A stretch of 6,417 bases of DNA, from NCBI GenBank assembly GCA_002372505.1, contig DFGY01000085.1, positions 1 through 6,417 of the forward strand. Direction: 5' to 3'. This DNA is from Firmicutes bacterium UBA3738. GTDB lineage: Bacteria; Bacillota; Clostridia; Peptostreptococcales; Anaerovoracaceae. Both the position numbers and the translations under genes were made by a program. Below are positions 1 to 6,252 of the stretch, piece after piece (positions within the stretch are counted from its first letter, which is position 1; each line of letters begins with the position of its first letter). The notes below the pieces were generated by a model. That model had not been told where the DNA came from and searched no databases. It was given only the letters and a program-made list of their open reading frames with translations.

Positions 1-434
1 GCAAAAGGTGACACGAGAACCGTCCCCTTGTCATCTTCAGGCTTCAGGTAAAGAACGGTGACTCCGGTTATGACCTGGTGGGTGCGGCCGGAGAGTTTTT
101 TGATCATGCGTGTGGCGTCGGCTTTATCTGTGGGCTTGCCGAGGATTTCGCTGTCTGCCACTACGATGGTGTCGGCGGCGACTATCAGTTCAGGTTTAAA
201 ATCCTGTTTAAGGTCGGACTGTATGTCGGAAGGGATGCGTCCTTCGGCGATTATGCGCCGGACGGACAGGCCTTTCTGCAGTGAAAGGAACATGGCTGTT
301 TCTTCGGGAGATAAGGCCATGGGTATATGCTCTTCCGTGTCAGATGGAATAACCACCGGCTCGAGCCCGTGGTTATTAAATATTTCTAATCTTCTTGGTG
401 ATGCGCTGGCAAGGATTATACGGCTAGAATTCAT
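1..434 (-). CDS. maf: Maf-family nucleoside triphosphate pyrophosphatase, 3' end cut by window
   Basis: The minus-strand reading from ATG at 434 gives 144 residues before the window ends. It opens with MNSSRIILASASPRRLEIF, the hallmark Maf N-terminus (LASASPRR). Further on it has VAADTIVV, containing the conserved acidic residue of the active site, then ILGKPTDKADA and LSGRTHQVITGV, in the order expected for the family. Maf proteins hydrolyse non-canonical or canonical nucleoside triphosphates (typically dTTP/UTP or modified nucleotides) to monophosphate and pyrophosphate in the cytoplasm, and overexpression blocks septation in Bacillus. Family members are about 190-200 residues, so roughly the last quarter is missing. 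The start codon overlaps the stop of the upstream penicillin-binding protein gene as ATGA, implying translational coupling. The final visible residues (about 133-144) are encoded by a repeat-like DNA motif and do not look like typical Maf sequence, so the reading frame beyond this point needs the neighbouring sequence. Family assignment is secure; substrate is not determined. Confidence 0.93.
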   Translation of the reverse strand, partial: MNSSRIILASASPRRLEIFNNHGLEPVVIPSDTEEHIPMALSPEETAMFLSLQKGLSVRRIIAEGRIPSDIQSDLKQDFKPELIVAADTIVVADSEILGKPTDKADATRMIKKLSGRTHQVITGVTVLYLKPEDDKGTVLVSPF

Positions 435-3208
435 CGGGTTGGGTAGACCTCCTTGTCAGGGTTGTGAACCGGGCAGAAGTAATTTGCCTGAGGTGCACTG
501 TCGTTTAATATTTTTTCCGTTGCGTTTGGACAGTAGGGTGTGGCTGCGTAACCTGACTGGTCGCAGACAACGACTATGACTTTCTTGTCATCGCCTGATG
601 TGGCTGCGTCCTGACCGGGCTGGTTGTTCTGGTTATTCTTATTTTCCTTTTCCACATCCTTATATGTGTAAATGTTTCTCTGGGTTCCATCTACGAAGTA
701 TTCCCCTCTGTAGCGTATTACGGAAGAGGGAATGGAGGGCAGGGAGCCTGACTTTCCTCTTGTGACTTTAGTCATTACCTTGCTCCACATTCTCGCGGCA
801 GCAGCGGAGCCTTCGTCCAGCTCCAGGTTAACATCGTTTCCAAGCCACAGGGCGGCTGAGTACTGAGGAGTAAATCCGCAGAACCAGGCGTCGTGTCTGT
901 CAGTTGTTGTACCTGTTTTACCGGCTGTAGTCACTCCGCGCACGGCGGCGTCACGGCCGATTCCTTTTGTTACTGTTGTGCGGAGCATGTCGCTCATAAT
1001 GAAGGCGACACCTTCGCTCATTACTTCTGTGGACTTTGCGTCGTTTGTAAGAATGACTTCGCCCTTGCTGTTTTCAACTTTCGAGTAGGCGGAGTAAGCC
1101 ACATGCTTTCCTCTGTTGGGGAAGGTTCCGTATGCGGAAGCCAGCTCAAGAGGGGATATGCCTCTGGCCATTCCGCCAAGAGCCAGGGCTGCTGCGTTGT
1201 TGTCGTTGGTGCTGCCTTTTTCCACTACGGAAGTAATGCCGAAATTCTTAAGCTGGTCTATAATCTCGTTTTTCTTCAGCTGCTGGAATATGCGTACGGC
1301 GTTTACGTTAATGGACTGCTCAATGGATTTACGCATGGTAACGTAGCCCTTGTAACCGTTGTAGGCGTTCTTCGGCCAGATACGTCCGTCAATTGTAAGG
1401 GGTGCATCGTTAATAATGCTGGCGGCTGTCCAGAAGCTTCCGTAGCGGGCAATGTTGTCGTTCTTGTCGTATTTCTTAAAGTTTTGGGCCTTTCCCGATT
1501 TGGCGGCTTTCTCACCGTCGGAAAGGGCTTTGGAATATATGGACAGAGGCTTAATTGATGAACCGGGCTGTCTTGTGCTGACTGCTCTGTTGTAAAGCAT
1601 TTTGCCGCTGGTGCCTCTGCCACCAACCATGGCTTTTATTTCGCCTGTTTTGTAATCGCAAATTACCATTGCGCCCTGAGGCTGTCTCACTTTCTGCGCC
1701 AGCAGGTAGCCATTCTTCGTAACAACGAGTTTCTTGCCGGACTTCTTAATATAGCCCGGGTAATCCTTTAAGAACTGAGCGCTGACAATCAGGTCTCCGT
1801 TTTCTTTCAGCGCCTTATACTCCTTGGGAATGAGCAGGACGCTGTTTTCTATGCTGTACATTACGCCTTTTTCAACTGAATAAATAGGGTGGAACTGAAT
1901 GTTGTAGTTGGGGGAATCATCGGAGCCCGTCTTTACAAATACCAGGCGCTTTCCACGTTTCAAAACAATATTCCCCTTGTCGTCAGTGTAGAATTCCTTT
2001 TTATTCAGAACGAATTGTCCGCTTTTATTTATATAATTCTTCTTGGCGTAAAGCATTATCTTGCCGTCTTTTTTAATGTTCCCCTTGTCATCGTAGTTTG
2101 TGTTGTAGTAGTCGATGGAAGGGAAGTTGCTGGCATTTTTGAACTCGCTTGCAATGTCATCCTGCATATCGCTGTCCAGTGTGGAATAGATTCTAAGACC
2201 GCCGGAGTAGAGCATTCTTTCCGCGGCGCTCTCCGAATAACCTTTTTCCTGCAGGTCATCAACAACTTCCTCGGCAACGAAGTCGGTAAAGTAAGCCGTG
2301 TAACCCTGTGCAGTAATTGCGTTGAGTTTGATTTTGTCCTTCAGAGAAGATTCCATTGCCTGCTGCTTTTGCTCAGCATCAATGTAGCCCTGTTCCACCA
2401 TCAGGTTCAGGGTCAGCTCGCGTCTGTCTTTCGATGCGTCGCCATTGTAGACCGTCGTGTACTCGGAAGTGGATTTGAGAATGTCTTTCTTTTTCAGCTC
2501 CAGTGCCTCGGACTCAATGGTCTTGTTGTCCAGTATTCTTATGGGAGAATATGCGTCCGGCGACTTGGGAATGACCGCCAGTGCAACGCATTCCGTCAAA
2601 TCCATTTCACCCGGCTCCTTTGAGAAATATGAGTCCGCAGCCGAAGCTACGCCGTAGGAGTTGTTCCCCAGGTAAATGGTGTTTAGATATGCTTCGATTA
2701 TTTCCTTCTTGGAAAGCTTGCGCTCCAGCTGAATTGTGTACCAGGCTTCGGAGATTTTCCTGCTGATGGATCGTATGCCCTTAGTCTCGGGAAGGTACAC
2801 ATTCCTGGCCAGCTGCTGGGTAATGGTACTGGTGCCGCTAATCCTGCCACCGCCAAAGAGGCTTTCCTTTATGGCTCCGAATATTCGCAGAATGTTAAAG
2901 CCGTGGTGTTTCCAGAAGGTTTTATCCTCGACGGCCACAACGGCGTTAATCAGATCCTCCGGCATCTGCTCGTAGGAAACGTTAATCCTGTTTCCGCCAT
3001 CCATGTACACCGAGTCAATCATCTTGCCATCCTCATCGTAAATAATGGAACACTCCTTCAGATAGGAATAAATATTTCCCGGATCAATCTTAGGAGAGTT
3101 ACCAACGATGGTCACCGTGTATACCACTAAAAAAAGCGCGGCCGCAAACATGGCGAAAAACAGCCACTTAAAAATCTTTTTTACTACTTGTCCCTTTGTT
3201 AATTGCAT
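431..3208 (-). CDS. ponA: Class A (bifunctional) penicillin-binding protein, PBP1A family
   Basis: This 925-residue protein polymerises lipid II glycan strands and cross-links their peptides on the outer face of the membrane. A short basic N-terminus is followed by one membrane anchor at about residues 13-36. The GT51 transglycosylase domain (about 60-245) has the catalytic Glu in VAVEDKTFWKHHGF (E94), then GTSTITQQLARN (125-136) and the IIEAYLNTIYLGN segment (170-182). The transpeptidase domain (about 510-815) has all three motifs: SxxK in RQPGSSIKP (S550, K553), SxN at S632-N634, and KTG at 764-766. Between them lies a Lys/Asp/Tyr-rich stretch (about 360-505) of unclear fold. The tail has an Asn/Gln/Lys-rich linker (851-876), then Cys882, Cys893 and CPVH (912-915), like the tail of many Firmicute PBPs. 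The frame stays open for 132 codons upstream, but that part crosses the palindrome and antisense comEC, and homology begins only after M at 3208. No Shine-Dalgarno precedes that ATG. The stop overlaps maf. Confidence 0.95.
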   Translation of the reverse strand: MQLTKGQVVKKIFKWLFFAMFAAALFLVVYTVTIVGNSPKIDPGNIYSYLKECSIIYDEDGKMIDSVYMDGGNRINVSYEQMPEDLINAVVAVEDKTFWKHHGFNILRIFGAIKESLFGGGRISGTSTITQQLARNVYLPETKGIRSISRKISEAWYTIQLERKLSKKEIIEAYLNTIYLGNNSYGVASAADSYFSKEPGEMDLTECVALAVIPKSPDAYSPIRILDNKTIESEALELKKKDILKSTSEYTTVYNGDASKDRRELTLNLMVEQGYIDAEQKQQAMESSLKDKIKLNAITAQGYTAYFTDFVAEEVVDDLQEKGYSESAAERMLYSGGLRIYSTLDSDMQDDIASEFKNASNFPSIDYYNTNYDDKGNIKKDGKIMLYAKKNYINKSGQFVLNKKEFYTDDKGNIVLKRGKRLVFVKTGSDDSPNYNIQFHPIYSVEKGVMYSIENSVLLIPKEYKALKENGDLIVSAQFLKDYPGYIKKSGKKLVVTKNGYLLAQKVRQPQGAMVICDYKTGEIKAMVGGRGTSGKMLYNRAVSTRQPGSSIKPLSIYSKALSDGEKAAKSGKAQNFKKYDKNDNIARYGSFWTAASIINDAPLTIDGRIWPKNAYNGYKGYVTMRKSIEQSINVNAVRIFQQLKKNEIIDQLKNFGITSVVEKGSTNDNNAAALALGGMARGISPLELASAYGTFPNRGKHVAYSAYSKVENSKGEVILTNDAKSTEVMSEGVAFIMSDMLRTTVTKGIGRDAAVRGVTTAGKTGTTTDRHDAWFCGFTPQYSAALWLGNDVNLELDEGSAAAARMWSKVMTKVTRGKSGSLPSIPSSVIRYRGEYFVDGTQRNIYTYKDVEKENKNNQNNQPGQDAATSGDDKKVIVVVCDQSGYAATPYCPNATEKILNDSAPQANYFCPVHNPDKEVYPTR

Positions 3209-3214
3209 ACATGA

Positions 3215-3223
3215 ATTATAACA
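3215..3223 (-). promoter_or_regulatory. Extended -10 promoter of the penicillin-binding protein gene
   Basis: Read on the minus strand, positions 3223-3215 spell TGTTATAAT, a perfect TATAAT with the extended TGn element. Only six bases (TCATGT) separate it from the ATG at 3208, so the usual start point would fall on or next to the A of the start codon. No good -35 is seen at 16-18 bp; TCAACA at a short 15-bp spacing matches four of six bases. Extended -10 promoters can work without a -35. The hexamer is seen directly; promoter activity is inferred. Confidence 0.55.
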
Positions 3224-3244
3224 TAAAAACTGTTTTGTTGATAG

Positions 3245-3321
3245 CGTTTCACGGGGACAGGCTTTTTGTTTCGCACTCTGACTGGTAGAGTGCGAAACAA
3301 AAAGCCTGTCCCCGTGAAACG
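3245..3321. repeat. Perfect 35-bp inverted repeat with 7-nt centre (REP/MITE-like palindrome)
   Basis: The left arm 3245-3279 and right arm 3287-3321 are exact reverse complements over 35 bases, separated by GACTGGT. The symmetry stops on both sides (G3244 faces G3322). Each arm contains CGGGGACAGGC followed by a T-run and GTTTCGCAC. Folded, it would make a very stable cruciform or, if transcribed, hairpin. It lies between two divergent promoters and neither local promoter would transcribe it, so a terminator role is unlikely. Its arms resemble, from memory, GGGGACAGG...TTTGTTTCGCA dispersed palindromes found in many bacterial genomes, some of them mobilised by REP-associated (Y1) transposases. 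No transposase gene is present here. The symmetry is certain; the mobile origin is inference. Confidence 0.93.
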
Positions 3322-3322
3322 G

Positions 3323-3351
3323 TTGTAAAAATATGTATATCGATATATAAT
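3323..3351 (+). promoter_or_regulatory. Sigma-A-type promoter of comEC
   Basis: TTGTAA (3323-3328) and a perfect TATAAT (3346-3351) are separated by exactly 17 bp, the optimal vegetative spacing. Transcription would begin near 3358, giving a leader of about 28 nt before the comEC start. The -35 hexamer begins one base after the palindrome's right arm ends. The sequence between the boxes is A/T-rich. No operator beyond the adjoining palindrome is evident. Confidence 0.7.
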
Positions 3352-3374
3352 CTGTGTACGGACAATTCCTCTTT

Positions 3375-3381
3375 AGGGAGG
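3375..3381 (+). promoter_or_regulatory. Ribosome binding site of comEC
   Basis: AGGGAGG precedes the ATG at 3386 with a four-base gap (AACA). This is a strong Shine-Dalgarno and fixes the comEC start at the first Met of the frame. Confidence 0.85.
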
Positions 3382-3385
3382 AACA

Positions 3386-5677
3386 ATGAGAAGACCTGCT
3401 GTGCCGGTTATGGCGGCCTTTGTGGTAGGAATAATAGGTGAGTATTTGGCTCAGGCGGGGACTATGGCCTGCGTCCTTGTTTGCGTGGCTGCGGTTTTTG
3501 CTGCCTGGTTTTTTGCGGATGAGGAGAGGAGGCGGGCCGGAATTTGTATGGCTTTGATTTTTTCCGCCGGGTTTATGCTCACGGGTCTGTATATGTACGA
3601 CCACGGGGAAGAGGTCGGAACCGGCAGGGCGGTTACCGGCGTGGTGCTTTCCGTCAGGGAAAAGAGGCCGGACAACATAAAAATCGAAGTGGAGACGGAC
3701 AAGGGCAGGGTGCTCATTTCCTATTTTAATGGAATTGAAAATGCCAGGACTCTAATTGGCCGGCAGGTAACTGCCTATGGGGATGTGGAGGAGCCGAAGG
3801 GTAGTAGCAACCCGGGCTGCTTTGATTACAGGCTCTATCTAAAATCCAGAAAGATTACAAAGGTAATGAAGGCGGGGGATATTAAGGTGGGGCCGGTCGA
3901 AAATTCTTTCCGCCACAGGCTGGCAGTTTTCCGCGCCGGCTTCGAAGATCATGTGACGAAGGGCATGGGGGAAGACGAAGCGGCTATTACCATAGCAATG
4001 CTCTTCGGAGACAAATCTGCCTTGGACGAAGATGTCTACGAGGCCTTTCAGCGAAACGGCACGGCGCACATTCTCGCCGTCAGTGCCCTTCACGTTGGAA
4101 TGATATATGCTCTGCTGAGCTCGGTAATTGGTGGCAGGAGAAAGATTGGCGTTAACATTATAATGGCGGCGATACTTTTTTCCTACGCTGCTCTGGCGGA
4201 CTTCAGTCCATCGGTAATGAGGGCTGTAATTATGATTCTCATTCACATAATCTCGAAAATTTGCCACGAAAGGTATGACATTATCAGCTCGGCCTGCGTC
4301 ACGGGAATGATTATGCTGGCCATGAATCCTTGCGCTCTCTTCGGCGCCGGCTTTCAGCTATCATTCTTCGCCGTCAGCCTTATCGGTATGCTCATGCCGC
4401 TCTTTGAAAAAATCAAACTGCCGGATCCCATCAGAAAGGCGGCTCTGCCGGGGATTGTGGTTCAGTTCGGCATGGCGCCTCTTACGGCATATATGTTTAA
4501 CTATTTTTCATTCATTGGGTTTCTTGTGAATATTCCTGTGGTTTTTATCGCCGGCCTCATTGTGCCCTTTGGGGTAATCCTCATGTTTGTGGAAATAGCT
4601 GCCCCCGGAATGACAGCAGGCAGTGGCGGAGTCCTGGGCACCATAGTGGAAATGATGATTAAGATAAATAATGGAATGTACATGGGCGGAAGGGCGGCAG
4701 TGGATGTGGCCAGTCCGCCACTTTGGGTGATTGCGGTCTTTTACGCTGCGCTGTTTTACGCGGCTTCGGAGCACAGTCGCATTCTTTGGCTCAGGAAGGA
4801 AAAGGAAAAATGGCTGGCGGAATTGAGTCTGCTCATCAGCGCCGGGCTGTTCTTTGGAATTGTTTTCGGGAATCCGTTTAGCTCCGCCCAGTGCATTTTT
4901 GTCGACGTGGGTCAGGGCTCCTGTGTCCATCTTCGGACTCCATCCGGCGAAGACCTGCTGGTAGACGGCGGTGGCAAGACTTCTTTCGGTGCCACAAAGG
5001 AAGAACGAGAAAAGTACGACTATGACGTGGGAGAAAAGATTCTTCGTCCATATCTTCTGAAGAATGGCGTGACTAAGGTGGACATTGCCATGGTTACACA
5101 CCTGGACGCAGATCACTACAAAGGAATTGCTTCAATCTGCAGGCGGGGAATGGTTAAAAAGCTGGCTCTTCATGAGTGTCTGAAATCCGAGGAGGAAAAG
5201 GTTCTGTCGGAAACGAAGATGAACAAGAAAAATCTAATTTATCTCAAAACAGGGCAGGTGTTTAAGAGCAAAGGCTTTTCCATGAAAGTAGTTGGACCGC
5301 CGACTTCTTCGCTCTCATCTGGAGGAAACTCCGACAATGAAAACAGTATGGTTATAAAGGCTCAGTGGGAAGACTTCTCCGCCCTCATTACCGGCGACGT
5401 AGATGAAAATGCAGAAAGAAATCTCATTGCAGCCGGAGCGGACATTGCTTCTGACGTGGTCGCCGTTCCACATCATGGCAGTAAGTATAGCTCCACGGAG
5501 GAGTTTATTAATGCCACTCGAGCTAAAGCCGCCGTCATTCAGGTAGGTAAGAACAATTACGGCCATCCGGCACCGGAGGTAATCAGACGCTACAAAGCCG
5601 CCGGAGTGCGGGTGTATAGAAACGACCAACAGGGCGCAGTGGGAATATGTGAAAGGAAAATTGAAACAGTTAAGTGA
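3386..5677 (+). CDS. comEC: ComEC/Rec2 family DNA internalization channel
   Basis: This 763-residue polytopic membrane protein has the full three-part ComEC layout. Residues 1-70 hold hydrophobic helices. Residues about 75-170 form the soluble N-terminal (DUF4131/OB-like) region, ending in the typical NPGCFDYRLYL (142-151). The Competence membrane domain (about 200-460) carries FGDKSAL (207-213), the signature ILAVSALHVG (229-238, usually SGLHVG) and SPSVMRAV (274-281). After a helix at about 478-495 comes the metallo-beta-lactamase-fold domain: VDVGQGS (506-512), VDGGG (526-530), THLDADH (571-577), ITGDVD (668-673), PHHGSKYSS (695-703) and GHPAPEV (726-732). As is common for ComEC, Asp574 stands where classical enzymes have the second His. 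ComEC carries single-stranded DNA across the membrane during transformation, and its MBL domain is proposed to degrade the non-transported strand. No comEA or other competence gene is in the window. It has its own promoter and strong RBS. Confidence 0.95.
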   Translation: MRRPAVPVMAAFVVGIIGEYLAQAGTMACVLVCVAAVFAAWFFADEERRRAGICMALIFSAGFMLTGLYMYDHGEEVGTGRAVTGVVLSVREKRPDNIKIEVETDKGRVLISYFNGIENARTLIGRQVTAYGDVEEPKGSSNPGCFDYRLYLKSRKITKVMKAGDIKVGPVENSFRHRLAVFRAGFEDHVTKGMGEDEAAITIAMLFGDKSALDEDVYEAFQRNGTAHILAVSALHVGMIYALLSSVIGGRRKIGVNIIMAAILFSYAALADFSPSVMRAVIMILIHIISKICHERYDIISSACVTGMIMLAMNPCALFGAGFQLSFFAVSLIGMLMPLFEKIKLPDPIRKAALPGIVVQFGMAPLTAYMFNYFSFIGFLVNIPVVFIAGLIVPFGVILMFVEIAAPGMTAGSGGVLGTIVEMMIKINNGMYMGGRAAVDVASPPLWVIAVFYAALFYAASEHSRILWLRKEKEKWLAELSLLISAGLFFGIVFGNPFSSAQCIFVDVGQGSCVHLRTPSGEDLLVDGGGKTSFGATKEEREKYDYDVGEKILRPYLLKNGVTKVDIAMVTHLDADHYKGIASICRRGMVKKLALHECLKSEEEKVLSETKMNKKNLIYLKTGQVFKSKGFSMKVVGPPTSSLSSGGNSDNENSMVIKAQWEDFSALITGDVDENAERNLIAAGADIASDVVAVPHHGSKYSSTEEFINATRAKAAVIQVGKNNYGHPAPEVIRRYKAAGVRVYRNDQQGAVGICERKIETVK

Positions 5678-5685
5678 TTGAAACG

Positions 5686-5705
5686 TGGTACTGAATATGG
5701 TACTG
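5686..5705 (+). repeat. Two direct copies of TGGTACTG at 12-bp period upstream of hicB
   Basis: TGGTACTG occurs at 5686-5693 and again at 5698-5705, separated by AATA, just upstream of the hicB ribosome binding region. Each copy contains the palindrome GTAC. The spacing, close to one helical turn, would suit a ribbon-helix-helix dimer pair binding on one DNA face, so an autoregulatory operator is possible. With only two short copies, chance is not excluded. Confidence 0.35.
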
Positions 5706-5722
5706 TTAGAAGAGGAAAGTAG

Positions 5723-6076
5723 GTGAGACAAGTGAAGGTAAATGATTATATGAAACTTCCTTATAACATAATAATACAGGAAAGAAATGATAATGGTGAA
5801 CACTATTATTTCGGCAAAATACTCGAACTGGATGGATGTATGAGCGATGGTAAAACTCTGGAAGAACTTGAACGCAATTTAAAGAAGGCGATGAAACTCT
5901 GGTTGGAAGTGAGTCTTGAAAATGACGATGTAATCCCCATGCCCATAACAGATAATACATATAGCGGCAAATTTAATCTAAGAATTCCAAAATCCCTCCA
6001 TGCCAGACTTGCCTACGAAGCTAAACAGGAAGGCGTAAGTCTTAATCAATATGCTTTATACAAATTGATGATGTAA
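5723..6076 (+). CDS. hicB: Orphan HicB-family antitoxin / ribbon-helix-helix regulator
   Basis: The product is 117 residues if started at GTG 5723. Residues about 9-70 form the HicB partial RNase H-like fold: DYMKLPYNIII, an acidic turn, YFGKILELDGCMSDGKTLEEL (where family members have the F-PELPGC pattern) and KAMKLWLEVSLEND. Residues 81-117 form a ribbon-helix-helix DNA-binding tail: SGKFNLRIPKSLHARLAYEA, then EGVSLNQYALYKL. HicB normally neutralises the HicA mRNA interferase and represses its own operon. No HicA-like frame (small basic protein with a GSHH motif) is found on either side or strand, so this is either a solitary regulator or the remains of a module. Two GTG starts are possible: 5723 (GAGGAAA at 5712-5718) and 5732 (AGGTGA at 5721-5726), the latter giving a more typical N-terminus. 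It follows comEC by 45 bp with no terminator between them, so read-through is likely. Confidence 0.85.
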   Translation: MRQVKVNDYMKLPYNIIIQERNDNGEHYYFGKILELDGCMSDGKTLEELERNLKKAMKLWLEVSLENDDVIPMPITDNTYSGKFNLRIPKSLHARLAYEAKQEGVSLNQYALYKLMM

Positions 6077-6087
6077 ACAGATTTAAT

Positions 6088-6107
6088 CGTACACTTTCGT
6101 GCGTTTT
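6088..6107 (+). terminator. Weak candidate intrinsic terminator after hicB
   Basis: CGTAC (6088-6092) can pair with GTGCG (6099-6103), including one G-U pair, around a six-base loop, and is followed directly by TTTT (6104-6107). It starts 12 bases after the hicB stop, which is a suitable place. The five-pair stem and short T-run make it a marginal terminator, so some read-through into the next gene would be expected. Confidence 0.35.
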
Positions 6108-6136
6108 AGACAACGTTCATGCAAAATAAGTATGTT

Positions 6137-6164
6137 TTTTCACTCTGCTGTGGTAAACTATAAA
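6137..6164 (+). promoter_or_regulatory. Candidate promoter for the exported-protein gene
   Basis: TATAAA (6159-6164) matches the -10 consensus at five of six positions, with TTTTCA (6137-6142, four of six) 16 bp upstream. This would start transcription near 6171 and give a leader of about 88 nt before the ATG at 6259. A competing reading is TAGACA (6107-6112) with TATGTT (6131-6136) at 18 bp. Both are moderate matches. A promoter in this gap is reasonable because a new gene with a strong RBS begins downstream. Confidence 0.4.
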
Positions 6165-6177
6165 CATGAATATAGAC

Positions 6178-6247
6178 GAGCAGGAAATTATGCTGGAGAA
6201 AGATGTGACACTAATCTGCCGCACCTGCTCTCCGGCTTTTTGTCACA
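6178..6247 (+). promoter_or_regulatory. Candidate structured mRNA leader with crossing stems
   Basis: Three complementary pairs lie between the candidate promoter and the RBS. GAGCAGG (6178-6184) pairs with CCTGCTC (6224-6230), seven perfect pairs. GCTGGAG (6192-6198) pairs with CTCCGGC (6230-6236), seven pairs with one G-U, followed by TTTTT (6237-6241) like a terminator. TGTGACA (6204-6210) pairs with TGTCACA (6241-6247), seven perfect pairs ending on the first base of AGGAGG. The stems cross each other, so they are alternatives or form a pseudoknot. I do not recognise a known riboswitch consensus. Each match alone could arise by chance. Confidence 0.3.
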
Positions 6248-6252
6248 GGAGG
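6247..6252 (+). promoter_or_regulatory. Ribosome binding site of the exported-protein gene
   Basis: A perfect AGGAGG sits six bases before the ATG at 6259. It decides the start in favour of 6259 over the in-frame ATG at 6166, which has no Shine-Dalgarno. Confidence 0.85.

Noticed and set aside
58..579. Plus-strand open frame of 173 codons at the left end
   Set aside because: It is antisense to maf and the end of the penicillin-binding protein gene, both firmly identified, and has no motifs of its own.
893..1558. Plus-strand open frame of 221 codons opposite the penicillin-binding protein
   Set aside because: It is antisense to the transpeptidase domain, has a Cys/Val/Gly-rich composition typical of a shadow frame and no recognisable motif or convincing RBS.
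1889..2623. Plus-strand open frame of 244 codons opposite the penicillin-binding protein
   Set aside because: It is antisense to a well-conserved gene, and its Val/Phe/Leu-rich composition mirrors the complement of the real codons. No family resemblance seen.
3245..3321. Palindrome as an intrinsic terminator
   Set aside because: Neither neighbouring gene is transcribed toward it; both genes start beside it and read away, and no T-run follows either arm directly.
3209..3604. N-terminal extension of the penicillin-binding protein frame by 132 codons
   Set aside because: It reads through the palindrome and antisense to comEC, has no PBP-like features, and the membrane anchor expected at the true N-terminus begins just after the ATG at 3208.
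4508..5116. Minus-strand open frame of 202 codons opposite comEC
   Set aside because: It overlaps the conserved ComEC membrane and MBL regions and shows no domain of its own.
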